Shown: positions 1 to 10,490, counted from the first letter of the stretch. The stretch is 64,000 nt of DNA from Lecanosticta acicola (GCA_963674455.1 CAVMBE010000070.1:1-64000); one strand, 5' to 3'. Made by a program: numbers and translations. Notes: generated from the sequence alone by a model not told the origin.

Positions 1-228
1 CACAGCCACCACACACACGCGTGACACCACCCGACTTCACTGCATCTCGACCACACATGAATTTTTCATCAATCAATTGTTGATTGCTGCACGAAAACAA
101 CTCGTGGGGTCTCACCTCACGCATCGACTTGGCAGTGACGACGGCATCACTCCCTTCTAGAGACTGCCAGACGGATTTGTTGCCAGGAATAACGTGACTC
201 ATGGTCGTCGTGAAAAGCTCCTTCCTCG

Positions 229-352
229 ACGCAGGCCCGACTGATATAAATCGGCAGGCACAACTGATGTATTCGGCAGGCCCGACTACCTTAATGTATC
301 GGTAGGCCCAACTATTGTATCGGCAGGCTCAACTATTGTATCGGCATGCCGA
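229..352. repeat. Degenerate minisatellite, about 21-26 bp unit
   Basis: About five to six imperfect tandem copies of a unit of the form CGGCAGGCCCAACTATTGTAT run through this segment. The copies near 301-342 are the most alike, and the upstream ones vary in length and in the second half. The unit is not in any recognisable gene. It is intergenic, upstream of the first coding region. Confidence 0.7.
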
Positions 353-857
353 CGCCTTCCTCCCGACACACCGATTACGTTCAGGGACAGGGCCTTCTTG
401 CCGCAGATTCCATTCCACTTTGTTGACACAATCTACAAGAAGACATGGACACTGCATTCATCCATCCTGAGCCCACTTGTTCTGCCTGTTCTGCCTGCTC
501 TGCCCATACATCACCCTTCAATTCTCCGTATCCCTACCGCACAACAGACCACCTGCAACCAGAGACCGGCTCCGTAGACATGACCACGCCGCAAGACCTG
601 TGCTCTCGCCCGAACCTGACCCAGCCTCACCACCTCCTCCGCCATCAGAATGCTTTCCGACATCACGACCTCAATCGCCGCGGCTCCACTTGGGACATGG
701 TCGAGGCTGGTCTTGATTCCTGCGCCGGCGGCCCCGATCTGAGCTTTCATCGCCCAGATTCTCACTCCAGTACCTCGCTTGTCCTTTGAAACAGACATCT
801 CTCGCTGACCTTCATCTATGCAACCGCTTCGGTGTTCTGGCACCGCCATCGCCCACC

Positions 858-1670
858 ATGACGCGAGACCGAGAGTATTCTTCTTCCCTTCCACGACGCC
901 GCAATCGACACGGTCGCGTCACCAGAGAAGCAAAGCGGCGGCGTGATGCCAGACGGAATGGGAGGAAGCTGGCAGCCCACTTCCTTGACGCCAAGTTGAC
1001 CAAGGAGTTTGACGACACATTGACCCGCGCCAACTTTCAGCCGCTACCACGAATCAATGTCCAGCCTCCGCCTCCCACGTTTGCTACACCGTCTGTTCTT
1101 GAGCCATCTACCGCGCTCGTCCGTTCGCCTTCCCCGCCACCTCAACTTCCCCCGCTCAACCTTGGTCAATTGGACCTTCGTAACTTTTCCAAGTTCTTCG
1201 CTCCGTCAGCCTACACACCCCCAACACCGGCGCCTGTATGCAAGGGAGTGCCAAGCTGGTGCCCGCCGATCCCGTCACGCACACACAACGGCGTGTGGGC
1301 TGGAGAGCTGCCCAAATTCTGGGACCTGTCGCGTCTTCCTGAGTCATCGATGCCGTCAAACTTCGAGAGCAGAAAGAAATCAAGGTTCTTTCCCCTGACA
1401 GAGCCCGAACAAGAGCACGAGCAGGATACCAGACAGGACATCAAACAACGCTTCGAACAGGAGCCCAAACACGCACCCGTGGAGGAAGTCTTCCACGATG
1501 CACAGCCTGAGGACCATGGTACGTCCTGGGCCTTGACTCCGACGGCGGAAGAAGACCACGACTGGACGCTGCTGGCCGATGGGGCGTTTCTGGTTGAAGA
1601 CGAGGAGACCGAAGGCGCGTGGGCCGAGGACCGCGAAGATGGATGGTATGAGCTTCACCCCGGGAGATGA
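858..1670 (+). CDS. Hypothetical protein, 270 aa, basic N-terminus and acidic C-terminus
   Basis: Single-exon open frame. The start chosen is the ATG at 858, which follows CACC and opens a strongly basic segment (residues 1-40, rich in Arg and Lys, possible nuclear localisation). A proline-rich middle (about 45-100) follows. The last 60 residues are acidic and Trp-rich. There is no signal peptide and no membrane segment. I do not recognise a family. The frame could extend upstream only through non-ATG codons. Base composition resembles neighbouring genes, so it is probably real, but nothing in the surroundings indicates its job. An antisense frame over 511-894 is regarded as a shadow. Confidence 0.6.
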   Translation: MTRDREYSSSLPRRRNRHGRVTREAKRRRDARRNGRKLAAHFLDAKLTKEFDDTLTRANFQPLPRINVQPPPPTFATPSVLEPSTALVRSPSPPPQLPPLNLGQLDLRNFSKFFAPSAYTPPTPAPVCKGVPSWCPPIPSRTHNGVWAGELPKFWDLSRLPESSMPSNFESRKKSRFFPLTEPEQEHEQDTRQDIKQRFEQEPKHAPVEEVFHDAQPEDHGTSWALTPTAEEDHDWTLLADGAFLVEDEETEGAWAEDREDGWYELHPGR

Positions 1671-1954
1671 TTCGTTCGTCGGTCTGTTGTTGTTTCCTTC
1701 TCTTGTATCTATGACCTACCAATTTGGGCAGACGCAATCCTAAGAATTCGCAGACTGCTCTGCCTTCTCACCAATCATTTAGTGCGAAGCATCAGTGATA
1801 TGCAGACCCCCTACACGACACGCTCGTCGCTTGCGTGCTCCGAGCGCCTTGTTTTGCAGACCAAGACATCGCGGAGCTTCTGGTGAGCAACACTGGGCTT
1901 GGAAACCGAGCTCAATCCTATCAGGTCGGCCAACCTCAAGGCCAACAGACGAGC

Positions 1955-2319
1955 AAGAAACTCCTTTCATTTGGGTCACTTTCCTCATTTGGATGCGTGC
2001 TTTCAAAGCCCAAAACATTCCCCGGAATTCGTTGCCTCGTAAAACATTTGGACAACCTTATGTTGCGGCTATTGTGGCTATTTCGGGCGGGTATACGGGT
2101 TTCTTGCCTGGGTGTTGGAAAGCTAGTACGTTTGTGTCTAGTCATCGTATGGTTTTCTCAACGCTGATATTGTTTGTGGGACGGAAAGTTGTGCATCGGA
2201 CTACGTTCCGACCTTTGAGGCCTGAGTTGGTGAATTTGAAGGGCGAGATCGGGGAGACTGATGAGGTGAGTGTAAAAGCAGGAGTGTTCGGGAAGAATTG
2301 TGCTCTGGCGATGGGATGA
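1955..2319 (+). pseudogene. C-terminal relic of an amino-acid permease
   Basis: The reading frame through this segment encodes a run that closely resembles the end of fungal amino-acid permeases (APC superfamily, YAT family). It has a membrane segment followed by RAFKAQNIPRNSLP, then FGQPY, GGYTGFLPG and TFVSS. After these comes the last membrane segment, then a GRKVVHRTTF-like cytoplasmic turn and an acidic tail. In intact permeases these elements follow ten earlier helices. None of those helices can be found upstream, where the next 150 bases give no convincing match in any frame. This is therefore a 5'-truncated fragment of roughly 110 residues of a protein normally near 550. The C-terminal frame itself is still open to a stop at 2317-2319. 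Confidence 0.65.
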
Positions 2320-2601
2320 TAGTACACAAGAGACGTGGCGCGGAAGTCCTCTAGAGATGGGGCTGATGAGTCGTTCACGAAGGTGTCTGAACGCGTTTGA
2401 AGGTCGAAGAATGGTGATGGCGTGATATTGTACGCTTTTTGAATTATACATGTCGACGAGGACGTGCTGTCGATTATGCTAACGATACATGGTATGCAGT
2501 TATACACGATCTCTGAAACCCAGCAACCAGTGCGTTCCGTTTCCTTGCAGCACTTAACAATCATCCGGCTTTGTCTGGAGGAGCGCGGCATCAGATACTG
2601 T

Positions 2602-3371
2602 CTATTCTTCGAGGGTGACGGTACGCACGAGGCTAGCAACGGAGGAAGTAACGTTCCTGCAGTTCCATGGCAGCACGATTTGCTGTCCGACCTGGAGGGC
2701 GGTGACGTTGACGCCCACGTTCAGGGCCTCGATCTGGCCGTACGTGGAGCCGTACTTCTGGGCGAGGTCGTAGAAGATGTCGCCGGACTTGATGTAGTAG
2801 GTCTGCACGGTGCACTGGCTGTGCGGGCAGATGGGGACGTTGATGATCTGGCCGATGGAGATGACGTCGAAGTTGGGGATCTGCTTGTTGGCGGCCTCGA
2901 GCGCGGCGAGGGTGAGGTTGAAGGAGGTGGCGATGGAGGAGAGGGTGTCGCCCTGGCGCACGTCGTACGTGGATCCGACACCCGGGACGCACCACTTGGT
3001 GCCCTCGGTCGCGGCGGGCACGCAGGTGGTGTTGTCGGGCGTGGTGCAGTTGGTCGGGATGATGAGCTTCTCGCCGACGGTGATGAGGTTGGGGTTGGAC
3101 AGGCCGTTGAGCTTGGCGATGTCGCAGATGCCCGAGGTGAATTTCTTGGCGATGGTGGTGAGGGTGTCGCCGCTGACGACGGTGTAGTTGGTGGTGCCGT
3201 CGGCGCCGCAGACGGTGCTCTGGCCTAAAACAGTAACAAAGAGAAGATCCATCGTCAGCTCTACATTCATTCTGCGAGACTCGCGCTCTCAAGGGAGGGA
3301 TGTTGCGTACGGATGGTGAGGGCGTTAGCCGCCGCGCCCAGGAGGGCTGCTGCAATAATGGAGGAACGCAT
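2602..3371 (-). CDS. Secreted protein with three LysM domains (Ecp6-like effector candidate)
   Basis: Two exons, 3371-3311 and 3224-2602, joined across an 86-nt intron with GTACGC donor and TTTTAG acceptor, give 227 aa. Exon 1 supplies a signal peptide (MRSSIIAAALLGAAANA, cleavage near residue 17). Three LysM domains follow at about 33-79, 106-151 and 163-206, each with the YxVxxGDTL-type start and an Asn-Pro or Asn-Phe-Asp turn. They are separated by Cys-containing linkers, with N-glycosylation sites at NCT, NTT, NLT and NVT. Length and architecture match the secreted chitin-binding LysM effectors of plant-associated Dothideomycetes, which bind chitin oligomers outside the cell. Binding and virulence roles here are inferred. 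The full reading frame exists only after splicing. A TATA box lies about 140 nt upstream of the ATG. A paralogue is at 37169-38122. Confidence 0.9.
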
Positions 3372-3513
3372 GGTTATAAAAAGGAGGGACTTGGAAAAAT
3401 CTTTCAAATGTAAAAGAATGGAGCTTCTGGAAGGCAAAGAAGAATGTGTTTTTTAATAGAGACTGAAGAAATCAAGAGAGCAGGCTGGACAGCAAGACGA
3501 ACGGCGAGGCACA

Positions 3514-3521
3514 TATATATA
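3514..3521 (-). promoter_or_regulatory. TATA box upstream of the LysM gene
   Basis: A TATATATA run lies about 143-150 nt upstream of the LysM start codon at 3371, a usual distance in filamentous fungi. It supports the exon 1 start. Assignment is by position only. Confidence 0.45.
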
Positions 3522-5159
3522 CCGACCCCCAAGACCTCGCGATACATTGGGCGGGTTCATTAGGGAACCCCTCGTCTTTGCTTGTCCCAGCCCTACTACC
3601 TGCGCTACGTTTACGGTCCGCCGACCTTTTGACAGCGTCCTGTGTAAAACATACGGGAGCCTTCCCGTCCGTCTTCCCCTGTCCCATTTGCTGCAATCCC
3701 CGTCGCTGCCAGGTTGGCGCGGGCACTACGGGCGAGGGAATTAAACTCCGATGCGTGCGAGGACGCTGTTAGGTCTCACTCATGGCAAGAGCGATATCTC
3801 GGGCTAATGACGGTGGATGGGCACGAAAAAGGGGCGCGGATTACAACAAAGAGAGAATGAAGATTCCAGTGGGAGGTTCAGGTATGGACGAGAAAGGCTG
3901 ATCATCGCTGGCTCCCGCACACATCTCTCTCGTTCGATTTCTTCGAGCGTCGTCTTCGAAGGCCCTGTGAACGATGTGGCTTGTGCGGAGAAGGAAAAGA
4001 GTGAAGTTGGGCTGATGATGGAACCAATCTCGGCCTCGAAGGTTGCCGGCAGCCCCGGGGTCCCATGCTGGCAGACGTGGGTATCCCCCGGCCAGTGCCG
4101 CTGGGGGATATTCTGCGCAGCGTCGTAGATCTTCTAAGAATACGTCCGCTTTTTGCACCAATGGACTTTTCTGCGTGCTGGCCATCGGGGAGGGAGGGAA
4201 GATGAAATGCCATGCCATGCCATGCCTCGACTTGAGGAAAGCAGAGGGGGCGGACGTCGTGAGCAGCAGGAAGGGAAAACAGCAACATGACGAGAGCATT
4301 CTCATCACAGGGCAGGAACCACCGGGTTCGTCTCCACCTCAACGACTTCGAACGCTCGCGTTGCAAACTTGATCGAGATGATTCACGGCAGAGACCGAGA
4401 CGTTGTCCAGACCATGAAGCCCGGGCGGCACTAAGCAGGCCGCCGCAACCCGTAAGCCCTTCGTCCAAGAACGCGTGGTAACCGGGATCGCAGCGGAATC
4501 CATCATATTACAAACACGAAAGAAAGCGCTTCTTCGCGAGGCCCTGCGTTTCAGATTTTTAGCCCTGCGACGCAAAAATGCACTCCCGGATACGCATTGA
4601 TGATGACAGGACCCGGGCCATGGGGCGGGCGGTGAGATACCCTGGAGTACGAATGCGGGCTCGTATGCCGTTGAGCAGTAGTAGGAAAGAGCTTCCCGGT
4701 CCGGTTTTTGGGTGATGTGGAAAGGATAGGAGGCTGGAAAGATCTATGCCATCCCATTGTGAAGTTGGGCAGACGTACGGGACGCGGATACCTTCCGGAT
4801 CGGGAAATATTCGACTCGAAGTCATTCTGTCTGTGTCAGGAGGCTAGACGGGGTCCAGCTGGATCTGGAAAATTCGAAGGGAATAGTCAGTCCGCCCCTC
4901 TGGTTACAATTCATCAGATCGAGATCAGTGGACACGGCGTTTGCCTTGTTGGAAGCCTTCCTTCTTGCACCACCCGAGGAGTTGTTGGTGGCCCAGCTCG
5001 GATCCTGCAGGATCGAGACAATCTGCTGTCCCATGGGGCGAGCAAATCGGCTTCCCCGAAGAGCCAGCTGGACATGTCCTTCGTGTGTGAAGGCCATCAG
5101 CTGATTGGAGTGGATGTTTAGGATTGGCGTTAGTGAGCCAAAGACTGAGGAAACAGAGG
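3522..5159. other. Intergenic stretch, no supported gene
   Basis: Open frames of 60-190 codons occur on both strands, but none has a recognisable domain, a signal peptide or a coherent splice structure. A short CATGC pentamer-type repeat lies near 4208-4225. The segment contains the upstream regions of the LysM gene (left) and of the small secreted protein gene (right). Confidence 0.5.
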
Positions 5160-5166
5160 TATAAAA
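5160..5166 (+). promoter_or_regulatory. TATA box of the small Cys-rich secreted protein gene
   Basis: TATAAAA begins 72 nt upstream of the ATG at 5232. The TATA-to-ATG distance suits a short leader. It is independent support for transcription of the small spliced gene downstream. Confidence 0.55.
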
Positions 5167-5231
5167 TCAAGAGCAAGTCTGCAGGACCATAACTGACCAC
5201 CCTGGAAACTCCTCGACTGCACCCATCCACA

Positions 5232-5589
5232 ATGAAGCTCACATGTCTCGGTCTAATCGCAACTGCTTTGGTCGGTATGACCCTTGCCGGTCCCATCGAA
5301 CGCGACATCACTCGTCGTGTCATTCTTGGCAGCGGTGTGAGTAAATTTGTCCCTTTATAAGAGTCCAAGCCCATGGCTGACGGACCTAGACCTGCAACGC
5401 CAACAACCAAGTGTGCACATTCACTTCTGGGCAGCTTGCTGGTACCACATGCGAGTGTGCTGAGCCGGTAAGATACACAAATTCTTTGCGTTTTGACGCT
5501 TCTCATAAGATTTTTTTTCCTAGTGCAAAGCTATGGGCGATTCGTGTGTGATGAACAGTCTTGCTCCGGGCAATTGCGAATGCACTTAG
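5232..5589 (+). CDS. Small cysteine-rich secreted protein, 82 aa, two repeated 4-Cys modules
   Basis: Three exons, 5232-5336, 5390-5467 and 5524-5589, with introns of 53 and 56 nt (GTGAGT...CCTAG and GTAAGA...TCCTAG), both in phase 0. Exon 1 encodes a signal peptide (MKLTCLGLIATALVGMTLAG) and a short pro-like stretch with a dibasic RR at 28-29. Exon 2 encodes one module, C-x6-C-x11-C-E-C. Exon 3 encodes a second, C-x6-C-x9-C-E-C, and then the stop. The mature chain therefore has eight cysteines, probably four disulfides. Each module has its own exon, which suggests origin by exon duplication. I recognise no family. By size, signal peptide and cysteine density it is an effector or antimicrobial-peptide candidate (inference). 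It lies between the LysM gene and the aquaporin gene. Both splice sites and the module symmetry make the model convincing although no exon alone is a notable open frame. Confidence 0.82.
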
Positions 5590-5747
5590 CAAAGTGTGTA
5601 CGACAGAACGATCTAGCAGAATCACCATTGTGTATCGCCTTGCAAGTCTCACGCTCGCTTGGCTCAATTCTCCGTCCATAGCTGGCATGCAACTGCACAT
5701 CTGGCCGTTTATGTACAACAACTCTGCAAGTCTCATCCAGATCTCGG

Positions 5748-6835
5748 CTATTCGTACCCTGGATGAAGGCCGGATTGATGGTGCTCATAATCCGCGCCCG
5801 CGGTCCTGTCTCGCGGATCAGGAGCGCGCCTTCGGTGGGCACCATTACTCGCGCTCGCAGTGTTCTCCAAATCATCTTGGGAAGCAGACTCCGATCCAAG
5901 CTGTCCGGCAGCGCTGTCTTGACCGGGATTCGCTTCTTCGTAGTTGAAAAATTTCACGAAATGATAATAACCGCCGGCGATGAGGGCGCCCAGGAGCGGT
6001 CCAAGCCAGTAGATCCAGTGATAGCCGTGGAAAGATGCGGCAGCAACGCAGGGCCCGAAGGATCTCGCCGGGTTGAGCGACGCTCCGGTGTAGTAGACTC
6101 CCGCGATTTCGGCCACGAATAAGGCTATCCCAATGCCAATGGGAGCGATGAAAGTGCCTTTGTGTTTCTCCGCCGCGAGCATGAGGACTGTGAAAACGAG
6201 CTCTACAGTGAGGAACTACTCCAATAAGCTAACGTCATGGGTGCGGTGCTGGGGGTCTACTCACCATCTCGAGGAAGAGTCCTTGTGCAACACTAACCCC
6301 GGGTCCCAGTGCCGTTCGTACGTCCGCGATATCGCCCGGAATGATACAGCTCGCCACCGCTGCAGCACATACTGCACCCAACAGTTGGACAGGCAAGAAT
6401 AGTAGTCCTCTCCACCAGTCCAAGCTTCCAGTAATGACCAAGCCGACCGTTACAGCCGGATTGAAGAGCCCTCCACTGACTCGATATAGCGTCCAGGCAT
6501 TGATCAGCAGCGAAAACCCATAGCTCAAGGAGATGTAGATGGTCGTCGTGCTGCTCTGGCTGCCTCCGGGAGCGGAATCCGGTGCCGCGGCAATTGCCTT
6601 TTTTTAACTGCGTCAGTGGACTTCTTCGAACTGATGGCCTTATTATCAGCTCACACAAAAAAAGATTCTTTCTTACCATCGAGTGTCCCAGGAACGCGAA
6701 CAGCAGGAACAGAAATGTCCCCACAAACTCTCCCGTGGCGGCGACAAAATCATTGCGGAATCGAGCCTCCTCTGCCGGGTCCTTGGGGGCGATCAAGCCG
6801 CCCATGGGCTTGTCGAATGCGAATTTGCTAGGCAT
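5748..6835 (-). CDS. Aquaporin/aquaglyceroporin (MIP family)
   Basis: Three exons, 6835-6677, 6597-6265 and 6215-5748, with introns of 79 and 49 nt, give 319 aa. The protein has six predicted membrane helices and both pore motifs: FNPAVTVG in exon 2 and LNPARSFG in exon 3. Asn-Pro-Ala is intact in both and the selectivity-filter Arg follows the second. The acceptor at 6217-6216 was chosen because it restores the conserved FLTVELVFTV helix start. Two nearby AGs would delete it or break frame. MIP channels pass water or small neutral solutes across the plasma membrane. The Arg after the second NPA and the residues around it look like a classic water channel, but substrate cannot be settled from sequence. 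The cytoplasmic tail from about residue 255 is polar and poorly conserved. Confidence 0.9.
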
Positions 6836-8446
6836 TGTGATGTGATGTGAGCTGGGGTGCTAGCTACATACGAATAGTAGATAGGGTCGAGATCGAGGAG
6901 TTCGTAAATGTATGTTATCGAAGCAAAAAGAAATTGCATCCTCGCTCTTTCTCTCATCATATCGCGCTGTGTGGACTCTTTCTCTCTCGCCCTGCATATA
7001 GGCTCGTGATGGCATCATGACAACGGCAAATAGGGGACTCATATGCACAGTTAAATTGGTGGCGTACAGGGCTTCGGTCTCGGATTCAGATGGTCTTGGC
7101 TTCTACTGCACCCTTCCGATCCATTGATATACTTGCTATTTACATCTACTAATCAAGTTCTGACGCTGGAATCAGAGGAGAGGCATTACCGTAGAACGTC
7201 AGACCGATTACTAGTTGTTATCATAGGGGCAGAATCAGCAGGTGAGAAGCCAAAAATCCAGATCATTGTACCATAATAACTAAATCGCCGCTGCCTCGGG
7301 CCTGGCATTTGCGCGACGGCCGCGGCGGCACTCTCAATACCTTTTCAAGTACACGAGAAGCCGCTCAAGGTCAGCCTCTCCCACAGCCATCATTTTAAGA
7401 CCTCGAAAGATGCCCTGTTGGCCCTTAGAAGTGTCCTCCTCTTGCCCGAACTTCAAGTCATGTTCGACAAGTCTGCTCCCAACGCTTGTTTTGTATACAC
7501 TACGATATGTTGATGCCCATGCCTTCGACTTTTCTCGGCCCCAACGGCTGGATACACACGACTCGGTGTTAATCGATAGGTCTTCGTTACGAATGGTCCC
7601 ATCTCAAGGTATTGAAGCTTCGATCGAGTACGGCGAGTCGTGTGGCTCTTTCAGGAATTAAGAAAGACGGCGCGGTGGCTGTCGCTTTCACAGATGCTTC
7701 TTCTCTTCACGGTTGTCTTCTTGTTGGGGCGGACGAGATCAGCAGCCGTGTACGACGTCAACTTCAGCTAGAACGTAGGCTTGTGAATATACAAAGATGG
7801 GCTTTCTGGTAAAGGCAACCCTTGACAGAAGAACTTCAGCATCAAGTCACTGGCGATACATTTTCTTGTCATATAGTCCTTGGTGAATCTGAATCTCATG
7901 CTAGTGGTCCTTGAGCCAATAGTATGGACGAAGGCAGCCAGAGACGCACTGCCAGGAGATCGAAACCATTTCGAAGACTACACATTCTAATTCGACCTCT
8001 GGATGAATTGCCTACAAGCAACCGAGAGAAAGATCGATCAAGGCAGACCATGATTAGAGCCATCCATCTACTGCTTAAGCTGATAATAGCTTCACTACAT
8101 ATGGAGCTCTCTCAAGGCGTTCCAGGTCTGTCGAGCAAACCGGACATTGAGAGTGGCAACTCAGGTCTCACGGGACAAGTAAAGTTGATCTGCGACGCTT
8201 GCCACCCTATGTCACCCGCAGTTGGCATGGGACGGGGTACAGCGTTGATAAATGCGTCTGCTCTGGTTCACTTGATAGCAGGAAAACTTGTTTCCGAAGC
8301 CAGACCAAGGAAGTTCGAAGACGGAATGGAGTCTCTTATAGGGGCAAAGATCGAATACTCGCCAAAGAATGGAAAGAAATTCTGGCAAGGCAGTGGGTGG
8401 TACGAATACTCAGAGGCTTACATCTAGCCAAGTAGAGTTACTTTGG
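6836..8446. other. Intergenic stretch with one weak open frame
   Basis: This contains the aquaporin upstream region. The longest frame is 7924-8427 on the plus strand, 167 codons from an ATG. It has no recognisable domain, no signal peptide and a length that chance alone can produce in 64 kb. I do not call it a gene. Nothing else stands out. Confidence 0.4.
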
Positions 8447-9047
8447 CTACAGCGTGACCAGAGTCCCAACAAACACTGTGCCGAGTATCATTGCACAGTA
8501 GGCTACGTCCAATAAGCCAGCGCCAGAGCTTGCCGTCGCAGCGGTAGCAGTGGCAGTAGCAGTAGCACTTGCCGTAGCCGTGGCCGTAGCCGTGGCCGTG
8601 GCAGCCATAGTTTCCCCAGCAGTCATCGTCATCCCATCGTGAACGTATGTCACATTATACTCCTCTGCTGCCTTCTCCACCTTTTGCGTATACTGCGGAT
8701 CGTTCACTAATATCGTCGTCGAACAATTACCGTTAGGTCTCGTCACCAGCATGGCTTGGTCGAAGGTAGCGTGTCCTCCAACACAGCAATACGGACCCAC
8801 ATCGCTCGTGACGTTGTCTCCTCGCGTGCCAGGACAGCAGATTTCGGGACCGCTGGTGCCATTCGAAATTTGAAATTGAGGGATCGCGCAGATGCCAGTG
8901 GTATTTGTGGGTTCCACTGCCAACTATGAGAGGTGGTCAGTTTGTGCGATTCAAGTGGAGCTGTTGACGCACTGTAGAACGCGCTCCAGTCAAAGAGAAC
9001 AAGTAGAAGATAATCGCGAGTGTGTATGTATGATTTGACGGGCTCAT
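8447..9047 (-). CDS. GPI-anchored cell-wall protein, Thr/Ala-repeat stalk
   Basis: Two exons, 9047-8973 and 8923-8447, with a 49-nt intron (GTGCGT...CATAG, phase 0), give 183 aa. The N-terminus has a hydrophobic secretion signal (about residues 8-24, TLAIIFYLFSLTGA). The ectodomain (about 26-120) has six cysteines including two CC pairs and several N-glycosylation sequons (NTT, NGT, NVT, NCS). An alternating Ala-Thr stalk follows at about 124-157. The chain ends in a small-residue site (SSGAG) and a hydrophobic tail, the classic signal for glycosylphosphatidylinositol attachment. It is probably a plasma-membrane or wall mannoprotein. I do not recognise the ectodomain family. The start follows from the intron that joins the signal peptide to the rest. 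Confidence 0.78.
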
Positions 9048-9329
9048 CTTGGCAAGAGCTTTTTGCTTGTCCTGTAGTCGTCGTTGCGCCAGACCAGAGC
9101 ACAGTTTGTAGAATGTTGAATCTTTGAGGTGGAATGTTTGCTCAATGGATGTTGATCGAAGGACAAAACCGTTTGAGAGTCTTCGTGGCGATGAGGGGCG
9201 GATCCGGATGGCCGCGATGACAAGCACCACCCATGATATAGGTACAGGAAAGCCTGCAAAGCAAATGCTGGAATCTGAACGCCAACTCCCAGGAGGTACA
9301 AAGCTTAACGCCAAGACTTGGTCGCCCGG

Positions 9330-10490
9330 CTACTGACCCTTACAACTGGCATCAGAATAGTAGTAGTGCAGCGCCATGCAGATGACCAAGCCTGCAATAA
9401 GAAGCTGATGACGTGCGATGCGGTCAATGATGGATAGCATGACTCTAGTGGTCACGAAGAAGATGGCGTATTGAATCGCAGATGAGCAGAGGTCGACGTT
9501 ACCCATGAGACCCGCCATCTGGCAGATGTACACGACGTAGTACATGGCCACATTACTGCCCGGAAAATGCTGCCACATCTACACGGAGCATCCGGCAAGT
9601 GTACGCTTCCATATGCTGGCTCCAAAGAGCTCGAAGGAACCGACGCCTTGAGCTTCAGCGGCGATGCGCTGTGCTTCACGCACTTCTTCGAACTCGGCAG
9701 GGACAACCGCCTTTTCTCTGTCACCCTTCCCGTGCAGAGATGCCAAGACATCCAGGCACTCTTTCCACCGTTGCTGTGTAGCGAGTCCGGAAAGAAGAAC
9801 AGAGCGCCTGCGAGGACAATAGCTGGGACTGCCTACACGCTCCACGCGATACGAAAAGCGGCTGGTCCCTCCACCGTGGTTGCGCATCGTAGCAGATCAG
9901 ATACATGATCAAGAGACTCCATTCGATCGACCATTGCTTGTTTCCGACAAGTCGTCCTCGAGGCTTTCCAGGTCCAAGTTTTGCAAGGTAGACGCAACCC
10001 TAAGGTGAGCAGATACCACATTGATGATTCAACCCGCGATAAGCTGTCCGACATCCTGTGAAGAGCACACAATCGCGCACCCGACGACAAAGATTGCACG
10101 GGCGATCTGGAGATTTCATTCTCGTCTAAGACGGTCGGCCAAAAATCTAGCAGTGATGGCTCCGGAAAAGAACCCAGACGCAGTGATACCTCCTTGAAGG
10201 TCGCTATTAGGGTTGCGGAAGTGGTCGGTATACTGCTTCGTGCTAAGCCACGCGCTCATGGCCAAGACATCGAGGCCGAGTAGGGCCCGTCGACGGTGCC
10301 AAAGGCCGCAAGACAGGTCTAGACCGTTTTGTATACTCCAAATCTCGAGAGAACGGCAAGCAAAGCCTTTGTGTTGAATCCCCGACTTCTGCATCAACCA
10401 CTCGCGAGGGCAAGCTGAGGTCTTCACCAGATGCAGAATGGGAGAGCCAGGAAGATTCCGGTCGATGAAGGCCCTCATGTCCTGTACCAT
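9330..10490 (-). pseudogene. Degraded MFS sugar (hexose/quinate-type) transporter
   Basis: Fragments in successive frames reproduce the order of a sugar porter. About 10290-10120 has DLQGGITAS...FLADRL, the loop between helices 1 and 2. About 9955-9895 has QWSIEWSLLIMYLICY, the helix 4 region. About 9875-9800 has GPAAFRIAWSV, then a stop, then AVPAIVLAGALFFFPDS. About 9800-9580 has the central loop with LASLHGKGD and SFELFGASIWKRT. About 9578-9400 has the NVAMYYVVYICQMAGLMGN helix and the IDR/LLIAG segment. There are at least two frameshifts plus in-frame stops at 9833-9835 and 9579-9581. The chain then ends about 150-200 residues early at 9330. Both stops are TAG where the family usually has Gln (CAG), that is C-to-T in a CpA context. 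No functional protein can be made. Confidence 0.8.

Noticed and set aside
1795..1954. N-terminal part of the permease relic frame
   Set aside because: The frame is open, but the residues bear no resemblance to a permease and composition is Arg/Pro-rich, so only the 1955-2319 part is claimed.
7924..8427. 167-codon open frame on the plus strand
   Set aside because: No domain, no signal peptide; a frame of this length is expected about once or twice by chance in a window of this size.
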